A stretch of 64,000 nt of DNA. Source: Notamacropus eugenii. Lineage: Eukaryota > Chordata > Mammalia > Diprotodontia > Macropodidae. The position numbers were made by a program, and so were the translations under genes. Under the pieces are notes generated by a model. It was not told where the DNA came from, ran no database searches, and worked only from the letters and a program-made list of their open reading frames with translations. Positions 1-11,933 of this stretch are shown in pieces (positions within the stretch are counted from its first letter, which is position 1; every line of letters starts with the position of its first letter). The stretch spans positions 64,681,651 to 64,745,650 of the forward strand of contig NC_092879.1 of the NCBI RefSeq assembly GCF_028372415.1, in the 5' to 3' direction.

Positions 1-1230
1 ATATGTTTCAATATAGTGTAAACTATGGATATATTCAACTATTTTTATATTTTTTGTGAGAAAGAAATGTAGAGATACTTTTAAATAAAAGGTGCTTCTA
101 TTTAATTGTTGAAAAAATAAGTATCTTGTCAGTCTTAATGAGTCTATAATTATTTGTATGTTTTACAGAATCACTTGGAAAGATTGTAAATGAATTACTA
201 GAACAATATTTGAAAGATTGGTGTTAAAGAATGTACCAGTCAACAGGGAAACAATAAATTATCAAACAAGCACAAAAAAATCATCAAAATTATCCATTTT
301 ATACTTCTACAATGTTTTTGCTTTATAATATGCTTTAAGGCCTGATAGTACTGAATCTGCTCCCTTTCCGCCTCCCCTCCACCCCCAGGTTTCTTTAAAG
401 TTCTTGACCTTTTGTTGTTCTAAATGAACTTTGTCATTATTTTTCTAACTCGGTAAGATAACTTCTAGTAATTTAATTGTGATGGCATTACATAAATAGA
501 TTAGTTATGTAAAACTGCCTTGTTTTATTTTATTGGCTTTACCTGCCCATGAACAATAAATATTACTTGAATTATTTAGATCTAACTTTATTTGTATAAA
601 AAGTGTTTAATGTTTATAGTCATATAGTTCCTGTGTCTCAGGTATTTTATACTATCTAGTTATTTTAACCGATCTAAAACAATATTGAATAATATGGCCA
701 ACACACAGTGTAGTTTCCTTATTTTTCTTTTTAGATTAAATTTATTTTAGCCTTAATGTTGTCCGAAATCATGATTACTACTTCTGCTTTTTTTACTTAA
801 TAAATTCTACTCCCGATCTTTATTTTATGTTTATGTGTGTGTCTCATTTTTATAGCATTTCCTGAAAGCAACATACTGTTGAATTCAATTTTTAATCTGC
901 TATCAGTTTTCATTTTATGGGTAAATTCATTCCATTCACATTCTAGGCTATAATTACTTGTATATTTTCCTCCTTCCTATTTTTCCTCACTATCCTTCTC
1001 GTCTTATTCCTATCCCTCCTCACTCCTCTGCTTTACTTCTACTTGCTACTTTGCCCTCCTATTCCTTATCCTATCTACCTCTCTAAGAACCCATCCTTTG
1101 TCTTCTCCCCCTACCCTATTCCCTTGCCCTCTTATTTCTTTCTGGATTTAGAAGACTGTTATACATATACACATATAAGTATGTGTATGTGTGTGTATAT
1201 GTATATCTTTGTATGTGCATTCATCCATCC

Positions 1231-1270
<40 letters not shown>

Positions 1271-3289
1271 GTCATCTATCTATCTTGAACCCATTCCCAA
1301 TGATAATACATTTTCAGCCCACCCACTTTTCCCCCTACTAGCTTCTTTTGTATCGTTTTCCTTTTTCACCTCATTAGTATGAGATGATTGTTCCTTTTTA
1401 TGTCTCCCTACACAGTTTCTTTAATTACCCTATCATACGCAGTTTTGCCCAAGACTTTCTTTCAAACTACCCAAATAAAAATGACAGTCATAAAAGAACT
1501 GATAGTATTTTCATATATGAGAAGTAAATGATTGGACCTTGCGTCCCTTATAACTGATCCTTAATGTTGACTTCATATTTTTTTCTAGATGACCTCAAAT
1601 TTTCCCTTAAGTTCTGCTATTTTTGTCACAAATACCTGAAAATTTTTCAGTTCATTAAATGTCAATTTTTTTTCACTCAGGATTATATTTAACTTTACTG
1701 GAAAAATTAGTATTGGTTGCAACTCCAACTCTTTTGCTCTATGAAATATAGTACTCTAAGACCTACAGTCCTTCAACGTAGTAGCTTCTATGTCTTGAGT
1801 AATCCTTATTGTAGCTCCATGATATTTAAATTGTATTTTTCTTGTTGCTTCCTTATTTTCTCCTTAACCTGAGAGCTGTGAAATTGGCTATGAAATTCCT
1901 CTAAATTTTCCTCCTCGGATCTCTTTCAGGTGGTGACGGGTGGATTTTTTTTCTATTTCTGCTTTGCCTTCTTGTTCTAGAACTTCAGGGCAATTTTCCT
2001 TGATAATTTCTTGCAATATTGTATCAAGATATTTTTATCATAATTTTCAGGCAGTCTAACTTTTCTTATATTATTTCTCCTTCATTGAATCTCCAAATCG
2101 TTGCTTTTTTTTTCTGATGAAATGTTTCACATTCTCTTCTGTTTTTTCATTCCTTTGCCTTTGTTTTATTTCTTTGTGTCTTAGAATGTCATTACCTTCC
2201 CTTTGATCAATTTTAGTTTTCAAGGAATTATTTCACTTCATAAATATTTTGGTTCTCTATTTCAAGTTGATTGACTTTCTTTTCATAATTTTCTTGATTT
2301 TCTTGTATTGCTCTTTTTTTTCTAATTTTTCCTGAATCTCTCTTATTTGATTTTTAAAGTCCTTTCTAAGTTTTTCTAAGAAATCTTTTTGTGCTTAGGA
2401 TCATTTGATGTTTCCAATTGAAAAAGGAGTGGCTTTTTAGCTCCATTATCTTCCTCTGAATATGAACCCAGATCTCTCTCCCCATAGTAGCTATCTATGG
2501 TTTCGTCCTTTCTCCTTTGCTTGCTAATTTAATTTTTTTTGTTTTATTTTATTTTTAGCAGCTATTAGCGTGATCAAGTTCTACTCCCGAGATATGAGGA
2601 ATAATGCTCCAAATTTCAGGTCCTTCCTACTGTTATTTTCTGAGATCTGTCTTGGGGCTCAACCTTGGGCTCTCCTCTCCACTGCTAAACCAAAGCTAGA
2701 GCCCTCAACCACATTGTCCCCCAGAGGATCTCGTTTGCTATGGTCCCTCCGGTGGCTGCAAACTACAGCTGTTCTCTCTGCCCTGGAACTGAAACCAGGA
2801 ACTCTGCTCCCCTGTGAGTGCCCACAGCCAGCAGGGTCCCTGCCCTTATGCTACTACATACACCAGGTGTTGCTAACTCCTTTTCTCCTGCAGTGGCAGC
2901 CCAGCCCAGGATGCATCTGGTCAGCACAACTGTGCTTGACATCCCTCAACAGTGGAAGGTCCCTCAATCTTCTTCTCAGCTATCAGACCCCTTCACTGTC
3001 CTTGAGATAAAGATGTCTAAGGCTGAGCTACCCCCCAGGCCTTATAGTTTATTGATTCTGCAGAGCTGGCCTGAAGGTGTCTGCACTTCACTCAGGTCTG
3101 GGGAGATCAGGTCTTTCCTGGGACTTTCTTAGATTATTTACCTTAGGAGAACAAGTGCATTGCCCTGACTTTTGTTTACTTCTGCTTCTCTATATTCCCT
3201 CTAAGGCAATATTCTGTCTTTTTCTGTAGAAAAAATTTGGAGAGCTGAAAATTTTTTGACCTACTCCACCATCTTCCCAGAATCCTCTC
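1..3289 (-). mobile_element. L1 LINE, minus strand, ORF2 part through 5' UTR
   Basis: Read on the minus strand, this is an L1 entering from the window edge. 3' to 5' of the element it shows ORF2 reverse-transcriptase/endonuclease sequence (about 1-960), a pyrimidine-rich (on +) inter-ORF spacer with a CTAT microsatellite (about 960-1550), ORF1 (about 1560-2527) and a 5' UTR (about 2530-3289) whose head reads 'ggattctgggaagatggtgg'. Both ORFs carry many stops and frameshifts, and ORF2 appears internally deleted near 680. The ORF1 N-terminus is still readable and encodes a basic stretch followed by DETIDSYYG (2480-2507). The 5' UTR type differs from that of the HAL1 copies, so this is a separate L1 lineage. 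No target-site duplication can be checked because the 3' end lies outside the window. Confidence 0.85.
1228..1289 (+). repeat. (CTAT)n microsatellite
   Basis: About 14 tandem CTAT units, with one short interruption near 1270, inside the L1 inter-ORF spacer. A short TG-rich stretch precedes it. Confidence 0.95.
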
Positions 3290-3298
3290 TTCTGCCCA

Positions 3299-3447
3299 TT
3301 GTTGTTTAGTCATTTCAGTAGTGTCCAACTCTTTCTGATCCTATTTGAGGTTTTCTTGGCAAAGTACTGGAGTGCTTTTCTTCACCAAGAAAACCCCAAA
3401 TGGAGTCACAAAGAGTTGGATGAAACTGAAAATGGCCAAACAACAAG
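3299..3447. repeat. Fold-back of an RTE-type SINE tail
   Basis: Bases 3299-3359 are the antisense of the familiar marsupial tRNA/RTE SINE tail. Bases 3385-3447 are the same tail in sense. The arms are about 80% complementary over about 62 bases, with a 25-base spacer, so the single strand would fold into a long hairpin. It abuts the 5' end of the L1 to its left. Confidence 0.8.
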
Positions 3448-3459
3448 GAAAGTGAAGAC

Positions 3460-4135
3460 AAAGGACAATGAGTAATCAATGCTTAAAGAGGGACAACAGG
3501 CAAGGGAAGCAGGTCCACAGAGCTGTCTTTATGTCAGGGGCTATGTGCTCAAATGAATGTGCAGAACAAATAGGAAATAGAAATTTTCACCTTTTCTTGA
3601 AAAGCTTTTTGAGAGCCACTGCCATCCCTAGTATGCCTTTATATCATCTTGAGGACCTAGTAGTGCTTGCCCTGTAAGACCTACTCCACAAATGGCTGCC
3701 TATTCTTATTTAGAGAGGAGGCAATCTCCTTTGTGAATAGCATACCATTTTTCTTTCACCCAGAGGAGACTGACTAGAATTTCTGCAGAGCTGATGTGGC
3801 TTCACTATAACCATGGGATCATGGATGTGGGATTGGAGGAGACCTCCATGGTCACGTGGTCTCACCTCCTCATTTTGCAGAAAAGTGAGGTCCAGGGAAT
3901 TGAAGTGAATCCCATGGAATGGTCCAGTCTGGAAATGCAATTTCCTAGGTTAATTACTATGTTATCCTTTTCGATCTGCAGGACTTCTCCAGAAAATAAG
4001 CCTGTGCTTAAGTTAATAACATACATCAGAACCATCCTGAGGAAAGAGTAAACTGAGATGAGGCAGCACAGAAACAAGATGTCTTGAATTTGCTTCATAT
4101 ATTTTGTATCAACTTATCTTTATATATCCCTTCCC
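3460..4135. other. No assignable feature
   Basis: Unique-looking sequence with balanced base composition. Short open frames on both strands show no recognisable domain or codon signature. Nothing supportable was seen. Confidence 0.5.
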
Positions 4136-4139
4136 ACAG

Positions 4140-4255
4140 CAGAATGTAAGCTTCCCAAAGACAGGAAGTATCTGGTTTTGTTTTTGTCTTTGTACCCCCA
4201 GTTTATAGCACATAGTAGGGGTTTTAATATGTGTTTGTTGAATTGAACTGAAACC
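4140..4255 (+). mobile_element. L2/MIR-type 3' tail fragment
   Basis: The stretch has the order 'agaatgtaagc', 'gtctttgta cccccag', 'agcacatagtagg' and 'tgtttgttgaattgaa', which is the 3' end shared by L2 LINEs and their SINE partners. It is old, diverged and short. Confidence 0.7.
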
Positions 4256-4534
4256 AGAAAATAAATGGTAACAGAGAAGCCTGGAACAAGGAGGCATCAC
4301 CAAAAGGCAGTAAAGGACAGATCTCGAAAAAAATTCCATGTTTTCAAAACAAAACATTCTAGCAAGTAAAAGAAAATTTAAAAAAATGGAAATTCCTAAG
4401 AAATCAAATGTGTTCCTTTCAAAGACAGGTACAGTATACTTATGAGGGTTCCATAATTTTTCTTAATCACACTTACTCACTATCATAATCTCTGTAATAG
4501 ATTTCTCTTCCTTCTGATCTCAACTGGGAACTTC

Positions 4535-4722
4535 CTAACAATGAGTGCTGTCCCAAAGTGAAAGAGGCTGCTTTGGAGAAGGGGTGGAGTCACTCTCCTT
4601 GGAGGTCTTCAAGCAGAAGTTGACACATTGGACATGTTACAGCAGTGGTTTCTTTATGTATGGGTTGAACTAAAAGGATTGCTGATGCCCCTTCCAACTC
4701 TTAAGTTCTGTGATTCCATTAA
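4535..4722 (+). mobile_element. L3/CR1-like LINE 3' end
   Basis: It contains 'ggaggtcttcaagcagaagttg' in outline, followed by 'ccccttccaactcttaag' and 'ttctgtgattcc'. This is the 3'-end layout of CR1/L3 LINEs, whose ends carry short ATTCTGTG-type repeats. Identification is by recall only. Confidence 0.55.
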
Positions 4723-4899
4723 TTTATCAAAGACCTTTTTCTTGGGTACATGGGACATCCCTTTCTGGACCATGAGTTCTGTCAAAGTAGAGTCATGTTT
4801 ATGTTCTGTGATCCATACCTCCAATACCCTTCACAAAATGTTATATGTGGTAAGATGCTTTAAGAATATTACCCTGTACTTGCCTAACCATGTTTTCAT

Positions 4900-5110
4900 A
4901 TATATTATTTCATTGGATTTGGCACTTACAGTATTCCAGTGGAAGGGGTTAAAACACCTATATTTAACCCATTTTAAAGATAAGGATATGGAGGATTGTA
5001 GAGGGTATGACTTGCCAAGGTCACGCAACAAGTAAATGGCAAAATTTGAAATGAAATTCCAACTATCTGGATCCAAAGACCAAGTTCTTTTCCAGATGTC
5101 ATACTCACTA
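4900..5110 (+). mobile_element. MIR/CORE-SINE fragment
   Basis: The order 'attatttcattgga', 'cccattttaaagataagg', 'acttgccaaggtcacgca' and 'caagtaaatggcaaa' is the diverged MIR body and CORE region. Confidence 0.75.
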
Positions 5111-5850
5111 TGATGAGGATGAATGTGAGGTATATATGACAGACAAGCCCATTCCATGCACATCTCTCCTTGGTATAGTAGCAAGTAGAGTGAGCCAGGA
5201 AAAATATAAGATGCCCCCTAATTAGACTGTTTTCTCACTAGGCAGTCCTTAAAATAGTTTCCATTGAGAACCACCTCCAAGTGAGGAACATGATTCTGCT
5301 GATGATGGATGGTAGCCACAGTGGGGAGCCACAAGAATGGTGATATGAATATGCAAACTGGAATAAAAGCAACCCTGTGACCTGCAGGAGCTATGCATTG
5401 CTTATTTACAAAGCCCTGAAAAGCAGAGTTACTAATGAACATTGCTGGTGGACCCTTAACCAAAATATCCATCACCAATGGTGACCTGATGCTAGGAAGG
5501 CAAATGATCAATCAGTAATGCTGAGCAAGGATCAATACATAAGACACTGGAAGTGTAACTGTGAGATTCAAGCACACTAACAAGTACAGAACAAAGTCAG
5601 AGATGAGACCAGGTTGTTTGGAGAGACCATCTTGGAGATTTAAAATGGCAAAAGCTTCTGGCTTCCCTAATGATTAGACAGAGAAAGAATGGATGCAGCA
5701 CTTAGCCACCATTTCAACTCACTATGTTTCTTCTTCCTCCTAACATCAAAACACCTGTTCTGTTAGGAATTCTCTTTGAAGGGTGGGGTTTTCTGGCCTG
5801 GATGAGGGTGGGTTTAAACCTGGGTCCTCTGAAATCATAGCTCATAGCAT
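5111..5850. other. No assignable feature
   Basis: No repeat family, RNA gene or coding frame was recognised in this stretch. Confidence 0.5.
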
Positions 5851-5851
5851 C

Positions 5852-6045
5852 ATAAATTTAGGGTTGGAAGCAGGACTTTAGAGATCACCTAGTCCAATCT
5901 CATCATTTCCTTTAAAACGAACAGAGGCCAAGAGAGGTGATTTGCCTAAAAGTCAGAGAAAGAGAAAGCAGTTAAATTAGAATTTGAATCTAGTCCTTAG
6001 ACTACAAATTGGGAACTCTTTCTATTGCATCTAGATACTGTGCAA
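5852..6045 (+). mobile_element. MON1/MIR-type CORE-SINE
   Basis: The signature 'tagggttggaagcaggac', 'agatcacctagtccaatct', 'gaggccaagagaggtga' and 'gaatttgaatctagtcc' marks the marsupial/monotreme CORE-SINE group. Divergence is high. Confidence 0.7.
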
Positions 6046-6149
6046 TTTCCAATAGGCCTGTGAAAGATTAGGGAATCAAACAGCTGTCCTGCCTGTCTTC
6101 AAGTATCTGATTATGTTCCAGAGGATATCCAATTTCAGAAAATGAAGAT

Positions 6150-6300
6150 AAAATTTACCAGGTATTTATTAAGTACGTGTTGTATAGAGCACGATGCAGA
6201 ACAAGGTGGGGTGGTTAGGGTTGATAAAAATGTGGGAGAGAGCATGAGCCCTGCCTTTATGAAGTTTACTGTCTAGTAATGCTCTAAGGAGTTAAAAACA
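6150..6300 (+). mobile_element. Ancient interspersed repeat fragment, family not assigned
   Basis: It contains 'aggtatttattaagtacgtg' and then 'gccctgcctttatgaag' and 'ttactgtctagtaatg'. The same layout recurs at 27893-28330, so it is an old dispersed repeat. I could not name its family with confidence. Confidence 0.5.
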
Positions 6301-6359
6301 AGGTGCTAGGTAAGGTGGGAAAAGTTTTTACCATCTGAGGAGGGAAACATCAGTGATCT

Positions 6360-6480
6360 TAAGATCATGAACTCATAGATCCATATCTGAAAGTGGTGGG
6401 GTCATCTAGTCCAGCACCCTCATGTTATATATGGGGAAACTGAGATAGAGGAAGGTTGACTGCCCAGCATCCTAAAGGGA
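6360..6480 (+). mobile_element. MON1/MIR-type CORE-SINE fragment
   Basis: The landmarks are 'gtcatctagtccagcaccct' and 'atggggaaactgagatag', as in the copy at 5852. Confidence 0.65.
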
Positions 6481-6544
6481 AGCATTAAAGCATCCTAAGC
6501 ATTAAAGAGGAGGTGGGAATGTCTATTATGTAGCTACTGAAATA

Positions 6545-6955
6545 GACATTCATTCAGTCATTCAATACTTGTCACCTATCATGTGCAATGCACATGTACA
6601 CACTCCATCATGAGAGATTCTTATTCATGTGTCTTTCCCTAAATTCCTCAAAGACCTACTCAGTGCACAGGCTGACTTCTTCTGATAGCTACAATCTTTT
6701 TTTTTGTCCTGAACAAATTTGTTTTCATGAGCTTTAAATTGTTATAGTAATATTAATCCCTAATTCTGCTTTTGACATTTCCCAGTACTGAGATTGATCC
6801 CTGATTTTTCAGGCAAGATTCCCTGGCTTGTTTGCCTAATATGTCTTCTCAGCTATATTAGCTGGCAATGCCAACACAAGAAAGAAGTGTGAGAATAAGG
6901 CTGTCTACTTTTTTTTTAAAAAAAGCATCAAAATTTCCAACAACTATTTTAATGA
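6545..6955. other. No assignable feature
   Basis: T-rich runs near 6690 and 6910. Nothing else was recognised. Confidence 0.5.
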
Positions 6956-6959
6956 AAGG

Positions 6960-7075
6960 TTAAATAGCTGGAAGTTAGCTAATTCCATGCCCTCATTTAA
7001 CAAATAAGGAAGAGAGGGGAAATCATTTGTTCAAGGTCACATAGCTAGCAATAAAAACCAGAAGAGTATGAGATT
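6960..7075 (+). mobile_element. MIR/CORE-SINE fragment
   Basis: 'ccctcatttaacaaataagg' followed by 'ttcaaggtcacatagctagc' is the diverged MIR core and tail. Confidence 0.65.
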
Positions 7076-7079
7076 CTCA

Positions 7080-8185
7080 GATGGCACAGTCATTCTGGGA
7101 ATGCTCAGTGGCCAGATATGAGTGAGCATTTTGGGATCCAAGAGAAAGTTCATCTGTGAACTGTGCTGTTGAGGTCATGGTGTACAGAGCTGGATTGGGA
7201 ATTTTTGTGATTCTTTGAACTGTGATATAACTAGGTTTCCTGTAGTATAAGTGAAGAATCCTCTGAAGCAGTCACATTATTTGAATGGGCACAGAACATT
7301 TCCATGAGGTTGGAACCAATTACCATAGTTCACATAATTATAATTTCTAATACTGTGAATTCAGATAGTTGGGACTATTTCAGATGATTCATTATTTGTA
7401 GTAATTGTGACTTTACCGTACTCTTTTTCTTTATCTGTACCCCAGATTCAGGTCTTCTTGACACCATGCTAGCTACAATCTTGAGGATATAAGTGTAACA
7501 ACTGTGAGATCCACTGTTATCTCTCACTGTTAACTATGTAATTGGCCAATCTACCTTTCCGTTATTACATGTCTTTGGTAACATCTTTCATGCTACTTAT
7601 AATGTCCATATCACCACAGAGAATTTGCTACACACTGTTTATGCCTACCGTGAGTCATTCTACTGGCCTTTGGGTCCTCTGCCATTTTGATTCTCCCAGG
7701 GTCATGCTGCTCCATGAGTCACAGCTATATAGCATCTCTAAGATGCATGTTAAAAAATGAGCTATTGACATCTCCAGAATCATTAAAAGTATTGCGCAAT
7801 GCACCCCAAGACGTTCAAATACATTCTCTCCCTTCTTCACAATTCTGAATCCAGCTCTCCAACTCCAGAGGTTCTAGAGACAGTTAAACACACATACACA
7901 TATACACACTCACATACAAACAACAGCAGCAACAACAAAAAACCCACTCACTCTAGCAAGAAACTGGTAAAATATCCTTAGAGGTTTGACCTCATAGGAC
8001 ACTTTGTGCCCACTGAAGGTACCACCTACTTTTTTTCCCCAAGATACTTTCCTGTTTTCTGAGCATAAAGAAAGAAAATACATGTTGTTCTGAAAATAAG
8101 CCTAGCCCATCTGGCCAACTGTTTTTCAATCATCGGAGCCCTTGGGGAGAATGATGTCTGTCTATCCCTCCCCCAACATCCTTTC
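7080..8185. other. No assignable feature, with a short CA-rich tract
   Basis: A CA-rich low-complexity stretch lies at about 7885-7945. The rest shows no repeat family or protein domain by eye. Confidence 0.45.
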
Positions 8186-8187
8186 TT

Positions 8188-8210
8188 CCTTTTTTCTCTC
8201 TCTCCCTTTC

Positions 8211-8282
<72 letters not shown>

Positions 8283-8305
8283 GCCCTCGCTCTCTCACTC
8301 CCTTT
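8188..8305 (+). repeat. (TC)n microsatellite and flanking CT-rich DNA
   Basis: Nearly uninterrupted TC dinucleotides with a few single-base breaks, flanked by CCTTTCTCCC-type pyrimidine sequence. Confidence 0.95.
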
Positions 8306-8309
8306 CTCC

Positions 8310-8930
8310 CTCCCTTAAGCTACATAATGAGAAAAAAGGCCTTTATCAAGTTAGGGGCTGTCAGAATGATGAATGTGCTGCATACTAGAGAAATACTGCT
8401 GTGCTCAGGGTTGGATGACATTTCGTTGTTGTTTTGCGATTCCTTTCTCTTTAAAGGAGCAGTGTGAAACTTTTATTTTTAGTCCTCCCCCAATCCTGGT
8501 CTCATTGCTCATCTTTGGAGTTTGCCAGAATTTGCTTTATAATATTCTATTTTCTTCTGTTTATGAGTCAGGTGCAGCATTTTCTTCAGAATGAAATTTG
8601 ACTTACAGGGGACTCCAGCTAAGACTTGCCTAAAATAAGTATTTGTTTTTTTCTTCCAGACTGCAGAGTCTTTTAGGGGTGTGCTTTTGTAAACAAACCA
8701 TGCAGCACCCTTGCCTGAGTTTCATTTAGATGCTGAGGGCAAAGACAAAGGACATTCAATAGCAAGAATCCTGTTAGTCAAAAAGATGAAAAATTTCATC
8801 CACTAAATGGTGTTCTTTCTTTGGTGGTAGAGATGGCCTTGGCTAAGATCCATCGTTTCTTCTTAGTTGCTTAGAGCCATCGTTAGTTTCTCCTTTATCA
8901 CCCCCTTCCCCATTGGCATTGAAATGACCA
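8310..8930. other. No assignable feature
   Basis: No recognisable repeat, RNA gene or coding frame. Confidence 0.45.
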
Positions 8931-8935
8931 ATTTT

Positions 8936-10880
8936 GGGGCCAGAGCCAACATGGAGGAGTAGAAGGTCTCATCTCTAGAAGCTCTCTTCCCACAGCCCAT
9001 AAAATACCTGTAAAAAATGACTCTAAGCAAATTCTAGACCAGCAGAAGCCACAAAATGACAGAGTGAAAGAGATTTCCAGCCCAAGGCAGCCTGGAAAGT
9101 CTACAGAAAAGGTCTGTTGCACCTGGTGGGGAGCAGTGTGCAGCCCGGCCTTGGTCATGCCATGACAAGGACAGGACTGGAACAGGCTTCAAGGTGCCAC
9201 TGGCAACAGCTACGGGTCCCAGATCCCTCAACTCACAAACACCAAAGACAGCTTCAAAGGTCAGTGAGAAAACACTTTCACTTGGGTGAGAAGGGGACAC
9301 AGTGGTCTAGTCCCAGCCCCAGGAAGTGGCAGCTTCTATTGAGGGAGCCCTGGACTAAATACCCTAGGGGAATTGAGCAGCTGATCTGAATCTCAGCCCT
9401 GAGTAGTGGTCCTGGGATGAGGAGGAGCACTGGCTGGTGTAGCTGGCAGAGGCTTCTGAGAGGGAATTCTACTTGAAGAAAAGAGTGCTTGTAGTTGGTC
9501 CCAGAGTAGAGTGCAAGTTAGGACAGGAATAATTCCTCTCCCTTGATTGTGCCACCTTGGAGGAACTGAGAATTTACAAGTCCCCAGAGTATACCTTACT
9601 CTTGACAAAGAACTCAGAAGTCAAGTAACTGGCAGGAAAAATGCTCAAAAAAGGGGAAAAGAATAACACAATAGAAGGTTACCTTCTTGGTGAGCAGGTA
9701 TTTTCTTTCATTCTTTTAGATGAGGAATAAAAATGCATACCATCAGACGGAGATATCAAAGTAAAGGCTTCTGCATCCAAAACCTCCAAAACAAAAATAC
9801 AATGGCCTCAGGCCATGGAAGAGCTCAAAAAGGATTTTGAAAATCAAGAAAGACAAGTGGAGGAAAAATTGGGAAGGCAAATGAGAGCGATGCAAGAAAA
9901 TCATGAAAAGCTAGTCAACAACTTGCTAAAGGAAGACCAAAAAAATGCTGAAGTAATTAATACCTTTAAAAATAGACTAACTCAAATGGCAAAAGAGACC
10001 CAAAAAGCCAATGACAAGAAGAATGCTTTAAAAAGAAGAATTAGCCAAATAGAAAAGAAGGTGCAAAAGCTTAGTGAAGAAAATAATTCTTTAAAAATTA
10101 GAATGGAGCAGATGGAAGTTAATGACTTTATGAGAAACCAAGAAATAAAAAAAATGAAAAAAATAGAAGATAATGTGAAATATCTCATTGGAAAAACAAC
10201 TGACCTGGAAACCATTCTAGAGAACAATTTGGAATTGTCCCAAAGGGCTATAGAACTGTGTTTACTCTTTGTCCCAACAATACCACTACTAGGTCTGTAA
10301 TTCAAAGAGATGAAAGAAAAAGCAAAATGACCTATACATGCAAAAATATTTATAGCAGCTCTTTTTGTGGTAATCAAGTATGGACATTGAGGTGATGCCT
10401 ATCAGTTGGAGAATGGCTGAACAAGTTGTGACGTATGATTGTGAAAAGTACAGTTGTGCTGTGGGAAGTGACAAGGGAGGTGGTTTCAGACAAATATGGC
10501 AAGTCCTATATGAAGTTGATGCAAAGTGAAGTGAGAAGAACGGCAAGATCACTGTGCGCAGGAACAGTAATGTTGTAGTGATGATCAACTATGAAAGACT
10601 TGGCTACTCTGATCAATACAATTATTCAAGACAATTCCATAGGAAACATGATGAAAACAATGCTCTTCACCTACATAGAGAGAATTGATGAACTTTGAGT
10701 GCAAAGTTCATTATTTTTCTTGCTTTGTAAAAAATATGGCTAATACAGGGAAATATGTTTTGCATGAAAAAACCTTGATGACTCTCTTATGCCACTTTCT
10801 ATCACAAAGTAAACTGTACATGTTCATTAAATATGGAAATATAAGTGGAGCTGAAGAAATAAATAAGTTCCACAAAAAGT
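8936..10880 (+). mobile_element. Rearranged L1: 5' UTR and ORF1 joined to ORF2 3' end
   Basis: It begins with the head 'ggggccagagccaacatgg' and a 5' UTR of about 700 bases. ORF1 (from about 9641) is readable as a coiled coil up to about 10220. Right after the ORF1 stretch encoding LIGKTTDLE, the sequence jumps to the far 3' end of L1 ORF2 ('cattctagagaacaattt', 'acaataccactactaggtc', 'aatatttatagcagctc'), followed by a 3' UTR. The remainder of ORF1 and almost all of ORF2 are missing at one junction near 10222. Frames are broken by several substitutions. The ORF1 N-terminus retains NTIEGYLLGEQ (9665-9697). This could be a deletion in one L1 or a chimera made during reverse transcription. Confidence 0.85.
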
Positions 10881-11025
10881 CCATATGTCTTAAACTATAA
10901 TATTAGCCTATCCCATGCCCTGCTGGGTTACTGTCATATTGTGAAACTTAGCTTCCTTGGACAAATGAAAACCAGTGTAGGAATACACGATAGAGCATCA
11001 CTCAAATGATGCAAAAATAGTTTGT

Positions 11026-11857
11026 TTTGTTTTGTTTGTTTGTTTATTTTAAGCTTCCAATATTCATTTCCTTAAAATTTAGAGTTGCAGATTTTCTCCC
11101 CTTCTCTCCCCTCCTCCCACCCAAAACGCCAAGCATTCTGATTACCCCTTCCACCAATGTGCCCTCCATTCTAATACTCATCCTTTCCCTTATCCTCAAC
11201 TTCTCTCTTGTCCTATAGGGCAAGATAAATTTCCATAGCCCATTACCTGTATTTCTTATTTCCCAGTTGTATGCAAAAACAAATCTCAACATGTCTTCCT
11301 AAAACTTTGAGTTCCAACTTCTCTTCCTTCCTCCCTCTCCACCCATCCCCACTAAGAAGGCAACTAATTCAATATAGGCTATATATGTGTAGTTTTGCAA
11401 ATGACTTTCTTAATAATCATGTTGTGTAAGACTAACTATATTTTCCTTCATCCTATCCTGCCTCTCATTTCTTCTATTCTCTCTTTTGACCTTGTCCTTC
11501 CCCAAAGGTATTTCCTTCTAATTGTTCCCTCTTCCCATTTGCCCTTCCTTGCATCATCTTCCCGACCCTGCTTATCCAGTTCTCTCCTATTTGTCTGTAG
11601 TGTAAGATAGGTTTTCATACCAAATTGAGTATGCATGTTATTCCTTCCCTGAGCCAAATGTGATGAGAGTAAGCTTCACTTTTTCCCTCTCATCTCCCTC
11701 CTTTTCCCTCCATTGAAAAAGCTTTTTATTGCCTCTTTTGTGAATAATTTGCCCCATTTCATTTCTCCCTTTCTTCTCCCAATATATTCCTCTCTCACCG
11801 CTGAATTTTATTTTTTTAGATATGATCCCTCCCCATTCAACTCACCCTGTGCCTGCC

Positions 11858-11892
<35 letters not shown>

Positions 11893-11894
11893 GC

Positions 11895-11933
<39 letters not shown>

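Noticed and set aside
2570-3010. Open frame of 146 codons on the plus strand
   Set aside because: It lies antisense within the L1 5' UTR and its translation has no recognisable domain.
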